64,000 nt of DNA from Pseudomonas sp. FeN3W. GTDB lineage: Bacteria; Pseudomonadota; Gammaproteobacteria; Pseudomonadales; Pseudomonadaceae. Numbering within the stretch: position 1 is the stretch's first letter; every line of letters begins with the position of its first letter. Where the stretch lies: positions 2,371,001-2,435,000 of the forward strand of contig CP136010.1 of assembly GCA_030263805.2 (NCBI GenBank), in the 5' to 3' direction. The translations under genes were made by a program, and so were the position numbers. The notes below the pieces were generated by a model that ran no database searches, was not told the DNA's origin, and saw only the letters and a list, made by a program, of their open reading frames with translations. Below, piece by piece: positions 26,903 through 35,188 of the stretch.

Positions 26903-27820
26903 TCAGGCGCCGGGAATGAAGTGCCGCTGCGCCGTGCCGCGGGCGATCAGGCGTGACAGGTAGTCCATCTTCTGCGGGTCGCGGTCGACGAAGCGGAACG
27001 ACAGCTGCAGCCATTCGCTGTCGGGCTTCGGCTCGAAAGCCGCAACGGCGTGCAGATAGCCGTTGAGGCGGGCGATCTCACCGCCCTCCCCCTGCTCGAG
27101 ATCGAGTACGGCACTTTCCAGCACCTGCGGCAGCTGTTCGCCGCGCTTGACCACCAGCAGTGCCTCTTTGAGGCTCAGCGCCTTGATCACGCAGGCGACA
27201 CTGCCATTGGCCAGTCGTAGCTGGCCCTGCCCGCGACCGGACGCTGCACCGGCTGCCGCGCTGGCAGGTACCGGCGGCGGCTGAATAAGGGGCGAGGCTT
27301 TACTCTCAACGGCAGGAGCGGCGGGTGCTGCGGGCCGCACCACCTCGGCCTTGCCGCCAGTCAGAGCGGCCAGCGAATCGTTGGCTATGCCGGTCGCGAG
27401 GCTTCGCGTCGGCGCGCTGGCAGCCAGGGCATCCAGCTTGCCGGCACGGCCGAGGGCCTTGCGCACCTTGCTGGTCAGCTGTTCGTTGGAAAAGGGTTTG
27501 CCGATGAAGTCCGAAACGCCGGCCTGAATGGCCTGCACGACGTTCTCCTTGTCGCCACGGCTGGTCACCATGATGAACGGCGTGCTTTTCAGCGAATCCT
27601 GCGAGCGGCACCAGGTCAGCAGCTCGAGCCCCGACATCTCCGGCATTTCCCAATCGCAGAGAATCAGGTCGAAACGCTCGCGGCTGAGCATTTGCTGGGC
27701 CTTGCGCCCGTTGACCGCATCCTCGATGCGAATGCCGGGAAAGTGACTACGGAGCGCCTTCTTCACCAGGTCGCGGATAAAGGGCGCGTCATCCACTACC
27801 AGCACACTGACCTTGCTCAT
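26903..27820 (-). CDS. Response regulator with uncharacterised C-terminal domain
   Basis: 305 residues from MSKVSVLVVDDAPFIRDLV (ATG at 27820). The receiver domain (1–125) has DD, the phospho-acceptor Asp in LILCDWEMPEMSG, and Lys in FIGKPFSNEQL. A Pro/Ala-rich linker (about 150–195) leads to a C-terminal domain of about 110 residues (QLRLANGSVACVIKALSLKEALLVV; LSFRFVDRDPQKMDYLSRLIARG). The beta-rich pattern recalls PilZ, but the RxxxR and (D/N)xSxxG c-di-GMP motifs are not seen. No kinase gene is adjacent. Confidence 0.85.
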   Translation of the reverse strand: MSKVSVLVVDDAPFIRDLVKKALRSHFPGIRIEDAVNGRKAQQMLSRERFDLILCDWEMPEMSGLELLTWCRSQDSLKSTPFIMVTSRGDKENVVQAIQAGVSDFIGKPFSNEQLTSKVRKALGRAGKLDALAASAPTRSLATGIANDSLAALTGGKAEVVRPAAPAAPAVESKASPLIQPPPVPASAAAGAASGRGQGQLRLANGSVACVIKALSLKEALLVVKRGEQLPQVLESAVLDLEQGEGGEIARLNGYLHAVAAFEPKPDSEWLQLSFRFVDRDPQKMDYLSRLIARGTAQRHFIPGA

Positions 27821-27998
27821 CCATCTCTCCTGCGCGAATGCCGGCAAGCATAGCCGCAGGATCGGATCGACAAAAGCACGAGTGGCCATTGCCCTTGAAG
27901 TTGATGCGCCCGATCAAGGGGCGACGCGGGTCACGGGCGGGACATGCCCCCGCGGCCACGGCATACTTGCGCCTTTCGCCAGCTTCGCGAGGCCGCCC

Positions 27999-28811
27999 AT
28001 GCTTCAGCACAAACGGGTTCAGCACATTCTTGTCGCCCACGATCTCAGCCCGGACGCCGATCTCGCGCTGCAACGTGCCGCCGGCCTGGCGCGCCAGGCC
28101 GGCGCTCGCATCAGCCTGCTTTACGTGCTCGACGAGCGCGGTGCCGAGAGTGACGAACAACAGGCACGCGCATTCCTGCAGCAACGCCTGCAGGAAAACG
28201 GGCTGGGGCAGCTCGAACCCTGGATTCGCCGCGGACAGCCGGTGGAGGAGATTCTCACCCAGGCCGAGGGTCTGGAGACCGATCTGCTGGTGCTGGGGCG
28301 CCATCACAAGGGATCTAGCCAGGGATTCGCCGGTACCACGCTGGAGCACATCATGCTGGCAAGCCGGGCACCGCTGCTGCTGGCCATCACCCCGGCGGAC
28401 ATCCCGTACCAACGCGCTGTGGCTGCGCTGGATTTCTCCGACTGCGCCACCCGTGCCATGCAATGCGCCTGGACACTGCTTGGCGAGGGGGCCGAACTGC
28501 ATGCCCTGCATATCGACGAGATGGCCGAAGTACACGGCCCCGATTACGAAGGCCTGTCGCTGCAGCAGGAACTGTTCGATCAGTTGATCGAAGACATCCA
28601 GCCGCAACTGCCGGATACGGGCGCGCTGCTGAGCTACAGCCTGCATCAGGGCGAGCGTAACAATTGCATGGACGCGGCGCTGCGCGACCTGCAACCGCTG
28701 CTGCTGGCACTCGGCGGTCACAGCCGCGGCGAACTGAGCAGCGCCCTGCTCGGCAGCCTGACTCGGCAGTTTATCGACAAGCCGCCCTGCGACATCCTGA
28801 TCGCGCGCTGA
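27999..28811 (+). CDS. Tandem-domain universal stress protein
   Basis: 270 residues from MLQHKRVQHILVAHDLSPDADL. Two UspA domains: about 5–145 and 148–270. The first carries LVLGRHHKGSSQGFAGTTLEHIMLASRAPLLL and the second LALGGHSRGELSSALLGSLTRQFIDKPPCDILI, both resembling the ATP-binding G-x2-G-x9-G(S/T) tail, slightly altered. It is a cytoplasmic stress or energy-limitation protein of uncertain biochemical role. Confidence 0.88.
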   Translation: MLQHKRVQHILVAHDLSPDADLALQRAAGLARQAGARISLLYVLDERGAESDEQQARAFLQQRLQENGLGQLEPWIRRGQPVEEILTQAEGLETDLLVLGRHHKGSSQGFAGTTLEHIMLASRAPLLLAITPADIPYQRAVAALDFSDCATRAMQCAWTLLGEGAELHALHIDEMAEVHGPDYEGLSLQQELFDQLIEDIQPQLPDTGALLSYSLHQGERNNCMDAALRDLQPLLLALGGHSRGELSSALLGSLTRQFIDKPPCDILIAR

Positions 28812-29205
28812 AGCGCATCTTTGCCCGCCTGCGCCCGATGGCGCCGGTGCATAGCAGGCACCGCATTGCCGAGCGACACGCCACCGTCAGGTTGCGTCCT
28901 TGCAAACCCCTGCTACGTTTAGAGCCAGAACAACAATAAGAAGAAGACGCCCATGTGCCTCGCTTCGACTCGTTTCTGGTCCCGCTTTCCAGCTCCCATC
29001 TCTGCAACGTTTCACGACGACGTGGTGCCCCGCGCACGCTTGCGTTCGCCGTGCGTGCGTCAATGCCTGGCCGCTGCATTCAGCCCGCCAACGATCCACG
29101 GCATTGCGCGCCTGACCGCCTGCCCAGCTTTTCCCTAACCCGCCATACGGACCGCTTCGCATGGGGCGAGCCCGTATGCCGAGCAAACCGTGCAAGGAGA
29201 TACGC
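28812..29205 (+). other. 394-base gene-free leader before the ABC operon
   Basis: A possible sigma-70 promoter (TTGCGT at 28892, TACGTT at 28914, 16 bases apart) is followed by six AAN triplets at 28929–28946. The remaining 260 bases hold no conserved coding signal. A 61-codon frame at 28953–29138 looks like noise (rich in Arg, Pro and Cys, no family resemblance), although it begins 6 bases after the AAN run. Confidence 0.5.
28929..28946 (+). promoter_or_regulatory. Possible Crc/Hfq catabolite-repression site (AAN)6
   Basis: AACAACAATAAGAAGAAG, six consecutive AAN triplets. Crc with Hfq binds AANAANAA motifs in Pseudomonas transcripts of amino acid and sugar uptake genes. The site is about 10 bases past a possible promoter but 260 bases before the transporter start codon, unusual because most such sites sit next to the ribosome-binding site. 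Confidence 0.5.
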
Positions 29206-30411
29206 ATGAAGCTTTCAGCAATCGCAGCGGCAACCCTGACGGCAGTGGTCGCCATACCCGCCTCGGCCGAGATTTCCGACGGCAAGGTGAAGATCGGCAT
29301 CCTCAACGATCAGTCCGGCGTGTATGCCGATTTCGGCGGCAAGTGGTCGTTCGAGGCGGCGAAAATGGCCGCCGAGGACTTCGGCGGCAAGGTGCTCGAC
29401 GCGCCGATCGAGATCGTCACCGCCGATCACCAGAACAAGCCGGACATCGCCTCCAACATCTCGCGGCAGTGGTACGACCGCGAGCAGGTCGACTCGATCA
29501 TGGAGCTGACCACCTCCTCGGTGGCGCTGGCGGTACAGGGCATTTCCAAGAGCAAGAAGAAGATCAATCTGGTGACCGGCGCCGCCACCACCGAGCTGAC
29601 CGGCAAGCAGTGCTCGCCCTACGGCTTCCACTGGGCCTATGACACTCACGCGCTGGCGGTCGGCACCGGCGGTGCGCTGGTGTCCCAGGGTGGTGACAGC
29701 TGGTATTTCCTCACCGCCGACTACGCCTTCGGCTACTCGCTGGAAGAGCAGACCGGCAAGTTCGTCAAATCCAAGGGCGGCGAGATCAAGGGCGCCGTGC
29801 GTCATCCGCTGGCGAGCACCGATTACTCCTCGTTCCTCTTGCAGGCGCAATCCTCCGGCGCCAAGGTCATCGGCCTGGCCAATGCCGGCCTGGACACCGC
29901 CAACAGCATCAAGCAGGCCGCCGAGTTCGGCATCGTCGCTGGCGGCCAGCGCCTCGCCGCACTGCTGTTCACCCTCGCCGAAGTGCACGGTTTGGGCCTC
30001 GACGCCGCCCAGGGCCTGACCCTGACCGAGAGCTTCTACTGGGATCGCGACGACAAGTCCCGCGAGTTCGGTGAGCGTTTCTTCAAGCGCACCGGGCGTA
30101 TGCCGAACATGGTCCACGCCGGCACCTACTCCGGCGTCATGCAGTACCTCAAGGCGATCGAGAAGGCCGGCACCGACGCCACCGAGCCGGTTGCCAAGGC
30201 GATGCACGAGATGCCGGTGGACGACGTCTTCGCACGCAACGCCAAGGTCGGCGCCAACGGCCGGCTGATCAGCGACGTCTACCTGATGGAAGTGAAGAAG
30301 CCCGAGGAAAGCAAGCGCGAGTGGGACTACTACAAGGTGCTGGCGACTGTACCGGGCAACGAGGCCTATATCGATCCGGCCGAGAGCGGCTGCGATCTGG
30401 CCGGGCAGTGA
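29206..30411 (+). CDS. Branched-chain amino acid-type ABC transporter substrate-binding protein
   Basis: 401 residues with signal peptide MKLSAIAAATLTAVVAIPASA. The mature protein starts EISDGKVKIGILNDQSGVYADFGG, a LivJ-type periplasmic binding fold (Peripla_BP_6), with SWYFLTADYAFGYSLEEQTGKFV later. AAGGAG precedes the ATG. First of five genes whose order (binding protein, two ATPases, two permeases) matches LivJ-GF-HM systems. The ligand is uncertain: relatives bind branched-chain amino acids, but also amides, urea or aromatic acids. Confidence 0.9.
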   Translation: MKLSAIAAATLTAVVAIPASAEISDGKVKIGILNDQSGVYADFGGKWSFEAAKMAAEDFGGKVLDAPIEIVTADHQNKPDIASNISRQWYDREQVDSIMELTTSSVALAVQGISKSKKKINLVTGAATTELTGKQCSPYGFHWAYDTHALAVGTGGALVSQGGDSWYFLTADYAFGYSLEEQTGKFVKSKGGEIKGAVRHPLASTDYSSFLLQAQSSGAKVIGLANAGLDTANSIKQAAEFGIVAGGQRLAALLFTLAEVHGLGLDAAQGLTLTESFYWDRDDKSREFGERFFKRTGRMPNMVHAGTYSGVMQYLKAIEKAGTDATEPVAKAMHEMPVDDVFARNAKVGANGRLISDVYLMEVKKPEESKREWDYYKVLATVPGNEAYIDPAESGCDLAGQ

Positions 30412-30413
30412 GC

Positions 30414-31220
30414 ATGGTTGCAGCGCAAAGCCTAGACGCCGGCGGGCCGACCGCCGGCACAGCCACGGACACGCCAGTGATGCTCTCTGCCCGCGGCCTG
30501 CGCAAGGAGTTCGGCGGCTTCGTCGCGGTCAACAATGTCGATCTGGACGTGCGCCATGCACAGGTGCACGCCCTGATCGGGCCCAACGGCGCGGGCAAGA
30601 CCACCGTGTTCAATCTGCTGACCAAGTTCCTGCAACCCACCAGCGGAACCATCCGCCTGCTCGACCATGACATCACCCGTACCGACCCGGCCAAGGTGGC
30701 GCGCATGGGCCTGGTGCGCTCGTTCCAGATCTCGGCGGTGTTTCCGCACCTCTCCGTGCTGGACAACGTGCGCGTCGCCCTGCAGCGACCGGGCGGGCTG
30801 GCCACGCAGTTCTGGCTGCCGATGCGCTCGCTCAACCGCCTCAACGAGCGCGCCATGCAGCTGATCGAGTCGGTCGGCCTGGCCGACAAGCGCAACGAGC
30901 TGGCCGCTGATCTCTCCTACGGGCGCAAACGCGTGCTGGAGATCGCCACCACCCTGGCGCTGGAGCCCAAGGTGCTGCTGCTGGACGAACCCATGGCCGG
31001 CATGGGCCACGAAGACGTGCACGTGGTGGCCGAGATCATTCGTGAGGTCGCCACCCAGCGCGCGGTGCTGATGGTCGAGCACAACCTCAAGGTGGTCGCC
31101 GACCTCTGCCATCAGGTGACGGTACTGCAGCGTGGCGAAATCCTGACCTCCGGCGACTACCGCACGGTCAGTCAGGACGAACGCGTGCGCGTGGCCTACA
31201 TGGGGACCGAAGATGACTGA
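30414..31220 (+). CDS. ABC transporter ATP-binding protein, LivG type
   Basis: 268 residues starting 2 bases after the binding-protein stop. Walker A GPNGAGKTT, Walker B LLLDEPMAG, and LSYGRKR in place of LSGGQ, as is common in LivG-like ATPases. The first about 24 residues (SLDAGGPTAGTATDT) are an unconserved extension before LSARGLRKEFGG. It powers uptake through the LivHM-type permeases encoded downstream. Confidence 0.93.
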   Translation: MVAAQSLDAGGPTAGTATDTPVMLSARGLRKEFGGFVAVNNVDLDVRHAQVHALIGPNGAGKTTVFNLLTKFLQPTSGTIRLLDHDITRTDPAKVARMGLVRSFQISAVFPHLSVLDNVRVALQRPGGLATQFWLPMRSLNRLNERAMQLIESVGLADKRNELAADLSYGRKRVLEIATTLALEPKVLLLDEPMAGMGHEDVHVVAEIIREVATQRAVLMVEHNLKVVADLCHQVTVLQRGEILTSGDYRTVSQDERVRVAYMGTEDD

Positions 31221-31917
31221 ACCCTTGCTCAGCGTGCGCGACCTCAACGCCTGGTATGGCGAAAGCCATGCCCTGCACGGCATCGACCTCGACGTGCGCC
31301 AGGGCGAGACGGTGACCCTGCTCGGCCGCAACGGCGTCGGCAAGACCACCGCGCTGCGCTCGATCGTCGGCATCATCCGCAAGCGTAGTGGCAGCATCCG
31401 CTTCGACGGCAAGGACATGCTGCGCGTACCGCTGCACCGCACCGCCCGCCACGGCATCGGCTATGTGCCGGAGGAGCGCGGCATCTTTTCCACCCTGACA
31501 GTGGAGGAGAACCTCACCCTGCCGCCGGTGATCGCCAAGGGCGGCATGACCCTGGCGGAGATCTACCAGCTGTTTCCCAACCTCGAGGAACGCCGCAAGA
31601 GCCCCGGCACCAAGCTCTCCGGTGGTGAACAGCAGATGCTCGCCATGGCACGCATCCTGCGCACGGGAGCTAAGCTGCTGCTGCTCGACGAACCCACCGA
31701 AGGCCTGGCACCGGTGATCATCCAGCGCATCGGCGAAGTGTTGCAGACGCTCAAGCAGCGCGGCATGACCATCCTGCTGGTGGAGCAGAACTTCCGCTTC
31801 GCCAGCAAAGTGGCCGACCGCTTCTACGTGGTCGATCACGGCAAGGTCATCGACTCGTTCGACGTCGCCGATCTGCCCGGCCGCATGTCCATGCTCAACG
31901 AAGCCCTGGGGGTCTGA
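31213..31917 (+). CDS. ABC transporter ATP-binding protein, LivF type
   Basis: 234 residues, overlapping the previous gene by 8 bases. Walker A GRNGVGKTT, ABC signature LSGGEQQM, Walker B LLLDEPTEGLAP, and YVPEERGIFSTLTVEENL typical of LivF. It is the partner of the LivG-type ATPase. The stop overlaps the next start by one base. Confidence 0.94.
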   Translation: MTEPLLSVRDLNAWYGESHALHGIDLDVRQGETVTLLGRNGVGKTTALRSIVGIIRKRSGSIRFDGKDMLRVPLHRTARHGIGYVPEERGIFSTLTVEENLTLPPVIAKGGMTLAEIYQLFPNLEERRKSPGTKLSGGEQQMLAMARILRTGAKLLLLDEPTEGLAPVIIQRIGEVLQTLKQRGMTILLVEQNFRFASKVADRFYVVDHGKVIDSFDVADLPGRMSMLNEALGV

Positions 31918-32804
31918 TGACGACGATTTTCGATGTGCCGATCCAGGCCTTCCTCGGACAATTGCTGATCGGCCTGATCAACGGCTCGTTCTACGCCATG
32001 CTCAGTCTGGGCCTGGCGATCATCTTTGGCATGCTGAAGATCATCAACTTCGCCCACGGCGCGCAGTACATGATCGGCGCCTTCGGCGGCTACCTGCTGC
32101 TGGCGACCCTCGGCATCGGCTACTGGCCGGCGCTGATCCTCGCGCCAATCATCGTCGGCCTGTGCAGTGCGGTGATCGAGCGCCTCGCACTCTCGCGGCT
32201 GTACAACCTCGACCACCTCTACAGCCTGCTCTTCACCTTCGGCCTAGCGCTCGCCCTGGAAGGCGCCTTCCGCTACTTCTACGGCTCGTCCGGGCAGCCC
32301 TATGCCGTGCCGAAAGCACTGGCCGGCGGCTACAACCTGGGCTTCATGTTCCTGCCCAAGTACCGCGCCTGGGTCGTGCTGGCCTCGCTGGTGATCTGCA
32401 TCGCCAGCTGGCTGCTGATCGAGAAGACCAAACTCGGCGCCTACCTGCGTGCCGCCACCGAGAACCCGACGCTGGTGCGCACCTTCGGCATCAACGTGCC
32501 GCTGCTGCTGACCTTCACCTATGGCATGGGTGCGGCACTGGCCGGGCTGGCTGGCATGCTCGCCGCGCCGATCTATCAGGTCAGTCCGCTGATGGGCTCG
32601 AACCTGATCATCGTGGTGTTCGCCGTGGTGGTGGTCGGCGGCATGGGCTCGATTCTCGGCGCGATCATCACCGGCTACCTGCTGGGCATTCTCGAGGGGC
32701 TGACCAAGGTGTTCTATCCGGAGGCTTCCAACATCGTGATCTTCGTGATCATGGCGATCGTGCTGCTGGTGCGTCCGGCCGGCCTGATGGGGAGGGACGC
32801 CTGA
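31917..32804 (+). CDS. ABC transporter permease, LivH type
   Basis: 295 residues with about eight hydrophobic helices. Family signatures: GLINGSFYAMLSLGLAIIFGMLKIINFAHG near the N-terminus and VVVVGGMGSILGAIITGYLLG near the C-terminus. It forms the membrane channel with the LivM-type protein. Coupled by one-base overlaps at both ends. Confidence 0.95.
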   Translation: MTTIFDVPIQAFLGQLLIGLINGSFYAMLSLGLAIIFGMLKIINFAHGAQYMIGAFGGYLLLATLGIGYWPALILAPIIVGLCSAVIERLALSRLYNLDHLYSLLFTFGLALALEGAFRYFYGSSGQPYAVPKALAGGYNLGFMFLPKYRAWVVLASLVICIASWLLIEKTKLGAYLRAATENPTLVRTFGINVPLLLTFTYGMGAALAGLAGMLAAPIYQVSPLMGSNLIIVVFAVVVVGGMGSILGAIITGYLLGILEGLTKVFYPEASNIVIFVIMAIVLLVRPAGLMGRDA

Positions 32805-33790
32805 TGACCACGCCAGTATCCATGAGCGCCACCGCCAAACGCCCGCTGCTGCGCCTGGAGACCGTGCTGATCCTGATCGGCGTGGTCGCCCTCGCACTGG
32901 CGCCCTTCTACTTCTACCCGATCATCCTGATGAAGGTGCTGTGCTTCGCCCTCTTCGCCTGCGCCTTCAACCTGCTGCTCGGCTACACCGGCATCCTCTC
33001 CTTCGGCCACGCGGCGTTCTTCGGCGGCGCGGCGTATTTCACCGCCCACGCGGTCAAGGAATGGGGGCTGCCGCCCGAGCTGGGTATTCTCGTCGGCGTT
33101 GCCGGCGCGGCGTTTCTCGGCCTGATCATCGGCTTTCTGGCGATCCGCCGGCAGGGCATCTACTCGACGATGATCACCCTGGCGCTGTCGCAGATGTTCT
33201 TTTTCTTCTGCCTGCAGGCGCCCTTCACCCATGGTGAGGATGGCATTCAGAACATTCCACGTGGGCACCTGCTCGGCTTCATCGACCTGCAGGAACCCCT
33301 GTATATGTACTTCTTCGTGCTGTCGGTATTCCTCGCCGGGATGCTGCTGATCTGGCGCGTGATCAACTCGCCGTACGGCATGATCCTGCGCTCGATCCGC
33401 GAGAACGAGAACCGCGCCATTTCCCTGGGTTATTCGGTGTCGCGCTACAAGCTCGGCGCGTTCGTCATGTCCGCCGCCTTGGCCGGGCTGGCCGGCGGAC
33501 TGAAGGCACTGGTGTTCCAGTTCGCCACGCTGACCGACGTCAGCTGGCAGATGTCCGGCGAGGTGGTGCTGATGACCCTGCTCGGCGGCATCGGTACCCT
33601 GGTCGGGCCGATCTTCGGCGCCGCACTGGTGACCAGTCTGGGCAACTACTTCGCCACCTCGGAGCTGCCGGTGACGCTGGTCACCGGGATCATCTTCATG
33701 GTCTGCGTGCTGGTCTTTCGCCGCGGCATGATCGGCGAGCTGTACGCCTCGCGGCTGGGCAAGAAGCTCGAACGGCGCGCGGAGGATTGA
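32804..33790 (+). CDS. ABC transporter permease, LivM type
   Basis: 328 residues from the ATG at 32804, overlapping the LivH-type stop by one base; a long upstream extension of the frame is not coding. FNLLLGYTGILSFGHAAFFGGAAYF and LRSIRENENRAISLGY are LivM hallmarks, and the protein has about ten helices. The last 26 codons and the region after the stop have been duplicated in tandem downstream (33957–34176). Confidence 0.95.
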   Translation: MTTPVSMSATAKRPLLRLETVLILIGVVALALAPFYFYPIILMKVLCFALFACAFNLLLGYTGILSFGHAAFFGGAAYFTAHAVKEWGLPPELGILVGVAGAAFLGLIIGFLAIRRQGIYSTMITLALSQMFFFFCLQAPFTHGEDGIQNIPRGHLLGFIDLQEPLYMYFFVLSVFLAGMLLIWRVINSPYGMILRSIRENENRAISLGYSVSRYKLGAFVMSAALAGLAGGLKALVFQFATLTDVSWQMSGEVVLMTLLGGIGTLVGPIFGAALVTSLGNYFATSELPVTLVTGIIFMVCVLVFRRGMIGELYASRLGKKLERRAED

Positions 33791-33819
33791 GGCTGGGAGA
33801 CCTGGATGGGACGGCACGC

Positions 33820-33952
33820 GTAGGTTGGGTTGAGGGGCGCAGCGCGTAGGTTGGGTTGAGGGGCGAAGCGCCGAAGCCCAACACGTTGCCCATCATTGAT
33901 GTCACCCCGTTGCCCGTATGCGTTGGGCTTCGCTTCGCTCAACCCAACCTAC
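33820..33952. repeat. Palindromic intergenic repeat (GTAGGTTGGG type), copy 3
   Basis: Left arm GTAGGTTGGG occurs twice (33820–33829 and 33846–33855) and right arm CCCAACCTAC is at 33943–33952, with inner GAAGCCCAAC / GTTGGGCTTC. Part of tandem unit 1. Confidence 0.85.
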
Positions 33953-33956
33953 GGCC

Positions 33957-34034
33957 TGGTCTTCCGCCGCGGCATGATCGGCGAACTGTACGCCTCGCGG
34001 CTGGGCAAGAAGCTCGAACGGCGCGCGGAGGATT
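33957..34034 (+). pseudogene. Duplicated C-terminal remnant of the LivM-type permease
   Basis: The 78 bases repeat the final 26 codons of the permease at 33713–33790 in sequence (LVFRRGMIGELYAS and on to the stop) with only a few base changes. There is no start codon or upstream domain, so it is a fragment made by the tandem duplication. Confidence 0.8.
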
Positions 34035-34065
34035 GAGGCTGGGAGACCTGGATGGGACGGCACGC

Positions 34066-34172
34066 GTAGGTTGGGTTGAGGCGCGCAGCGCCGAAGCCCA
34101 ACATGTTCCCCATCATCGATGTCGCCCCGTTGCCCGTATGCGTTGGGCTTCGCTTCGCTCAACCCAACCTAC
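34066..34172. repeat. Palindromic intergenic repeat (GTAGGTTGGG type), copy 4
   Basis: Arms at 34066–34075 and 34163–34172 with the same inner pair as the other copies. Part of tandem unit 2, differing from copy 3 by the missing 26-base repeat and scattered substitutions. Confidence 0.85.
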
Positions 34173-34193
34173 GGTCTGCATGGCTATCCGCGG

Positions 34194-34733
34194 TTACAGA
34201 ATCGACTTGCCCATTCTCGCCATCAACTGAAGCAGCCTGTCATCGCCCTGTACCCGCTCGTTCATCTGCAGGCGAAGAGACTCACTGACGTTCTGATCCA
34301 GAATCGTAGCCTGGTAATGCGCCTCTATTCCTTGGATGCCATTGGCTTCAAGCACAGCGTGGTAATGCCCCTGAACGAGGTCGGCATATTCGCTACGCTC
34401 GGCCTCTGACGTGGATGCAGCCTGCGGATACTTGTCGGCGAACCAGTCGGCCCCGACACCCAGCTTGCCGGGTACCTGGAACATATATTCGGCTCGCCAA
34501 GCCGGAACCTGATACATCTCCAGGGGATAGGTTCCCGAAGAGCCGCCCTGCATACCCGGTATCACGCCTTCGGCGCTGGCAGCCCGCCTGGCCGCATCCG
34601 ATATCGTTACGCTGTCCGCGTTGTGCGGTCTGCTGCCGCCTCGGGACTCCTGGGCGGCTTCCTCGGCTTTCGCGGCTTTCACCTGACTGGCATAAGCAGC
34701 GTTCGCCGCCGGATACGCATTATGGATATGCAT
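34194..34733 (-). CDS. Hypothetical protein with DSVTISDAARRAA segment
   Basis: 179 residues, MHIHNAYPAANAAYASQVKAA. I do not recognise the family. There is no signal peptide or membrane segment. The N-terminal third is Ala-rich and helical with an acidic/basic mix. The segment DSVTISDAARRAA resembles short motifs found in many proteobacterial proteins of unknown function and near flagellar FlgM/flagellin-type sequences. The C-terminal half (YADLVQGHYHAVLEANGIQGIEAHYQATILDQ) is predicted helical. It has a GGGGAG-type ribosome-binding site just upstream (ctcccc before the start on the plus strand). Confidence 0.65.
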   Translation of the reverse strand: MHIHNAYPAANAAYASQVKAAKAEEAAQESRGGSRPHNADSVTISDAARRAASAEGVIPGMQGGSSGTYPLEMYQVPAWRAEYMFQVPGKLGVGADWFADKYPQAASTSEAERSEYADLVQGHYHAVLEANGIQGIEAHYQATILDQNVSESLRLQMNERVQGDDRLLQLMARMGKSIL

Positions 34734-35188
34734 GAAAGTTCTCCCCTCGTCCTTTAGGGTCGATCGACCTACATCCCAATCGCCCTGGCGATCGACACGC
34801 TATCGATGATCCACCTCATCGCATTGGCTTGCTGGTGCGTCGACAGCAAGAACCAAGCCACTGAATGGACACGTGCACCTGGATCTCTTCAACCGACGGC
34901 GATAGTCGCGACCCGTCGGAAGCAAAAGGGCCATTCACCGACGATCTCCGCGGAACCGGACTGTGCAGACGCCCCGGGAAGGCGTTCTCCGCCGGCAATA
35001 CCTTGCCGACCCGGGCGGGGGATTGCCGCTTCGGGGCTTGCGCCCCATACGTCCGATGCCTGTAGGGTGCGCTCCGCACACCAGCGCTCTTGCACCAGGG
35101 CTCGCGGTGCGCGGAGCGCACCCTACAAAGCGACGACGTTCGGTGAACCTCGCGTTCGGCGGGGTGCAACCTTACGCCGCTTTTCCCC
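34734..35188. other. 455-base intergenic region with a large inverted repeat
   Basis: No convincing gene is seen between the hypothetical protein and the ParA gene. The region holds the hairpin at 35061–35127 and otherwise unremarkable sequence; short frames in it lack family resemblance and Pseudomonas-like codon use. Confidence 0.6.
35061..35127. repeat. Long inverted repeat (TGTAGGGTGCGC arms)
   Basis: TGTAGGGTGCGCTCCGC (35061–35077) and its exact reverse complement (35111–35127) form 17 perfect pairs, extended to 22 with one mismatch. The loop is about 23 bases. It differs in sequence from the GTAGGTTGGG family but has a similar design. It lies about 60 bases downstream of the ParA stop on that gene's strand. 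Confidence 0.85.

Larger units (their letters stand above)
33711..34176. repeat. Tandem duplication of the permease 3' end plus palindromic repeat
   Basis: Unit 1 (33711–33956, 246 bases) and unit 2 (33957–34176, 220 bases) are near identical. Each begins TGGTCTT(T/C)CG within the last codons of the LivM-type gene, includes the stop and the following spacer, and ends after a GTAGGTTGGG palindrome. Unit 1 has an extra 26-base internal repeat at 33832–33857. Unit 2 carries a start-less gene remnant ending in the same GKKLERRAED. Confidence 0.9.

Noticed and set aside
28953..29138. Possible 61-residue leader peptide
   Set aside because: Starts after an A/G-rich run, but has no signal peptide, repeat or family resemblance; kept only as part of the leader finding.
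33856..34288. Short open frames in the duplicated repeat
   Set aside because: They cross the palindromes and repeat the same words (FAQPNLR, ALGFASLNPTYG), which come from the repeat sequence and not a gene.
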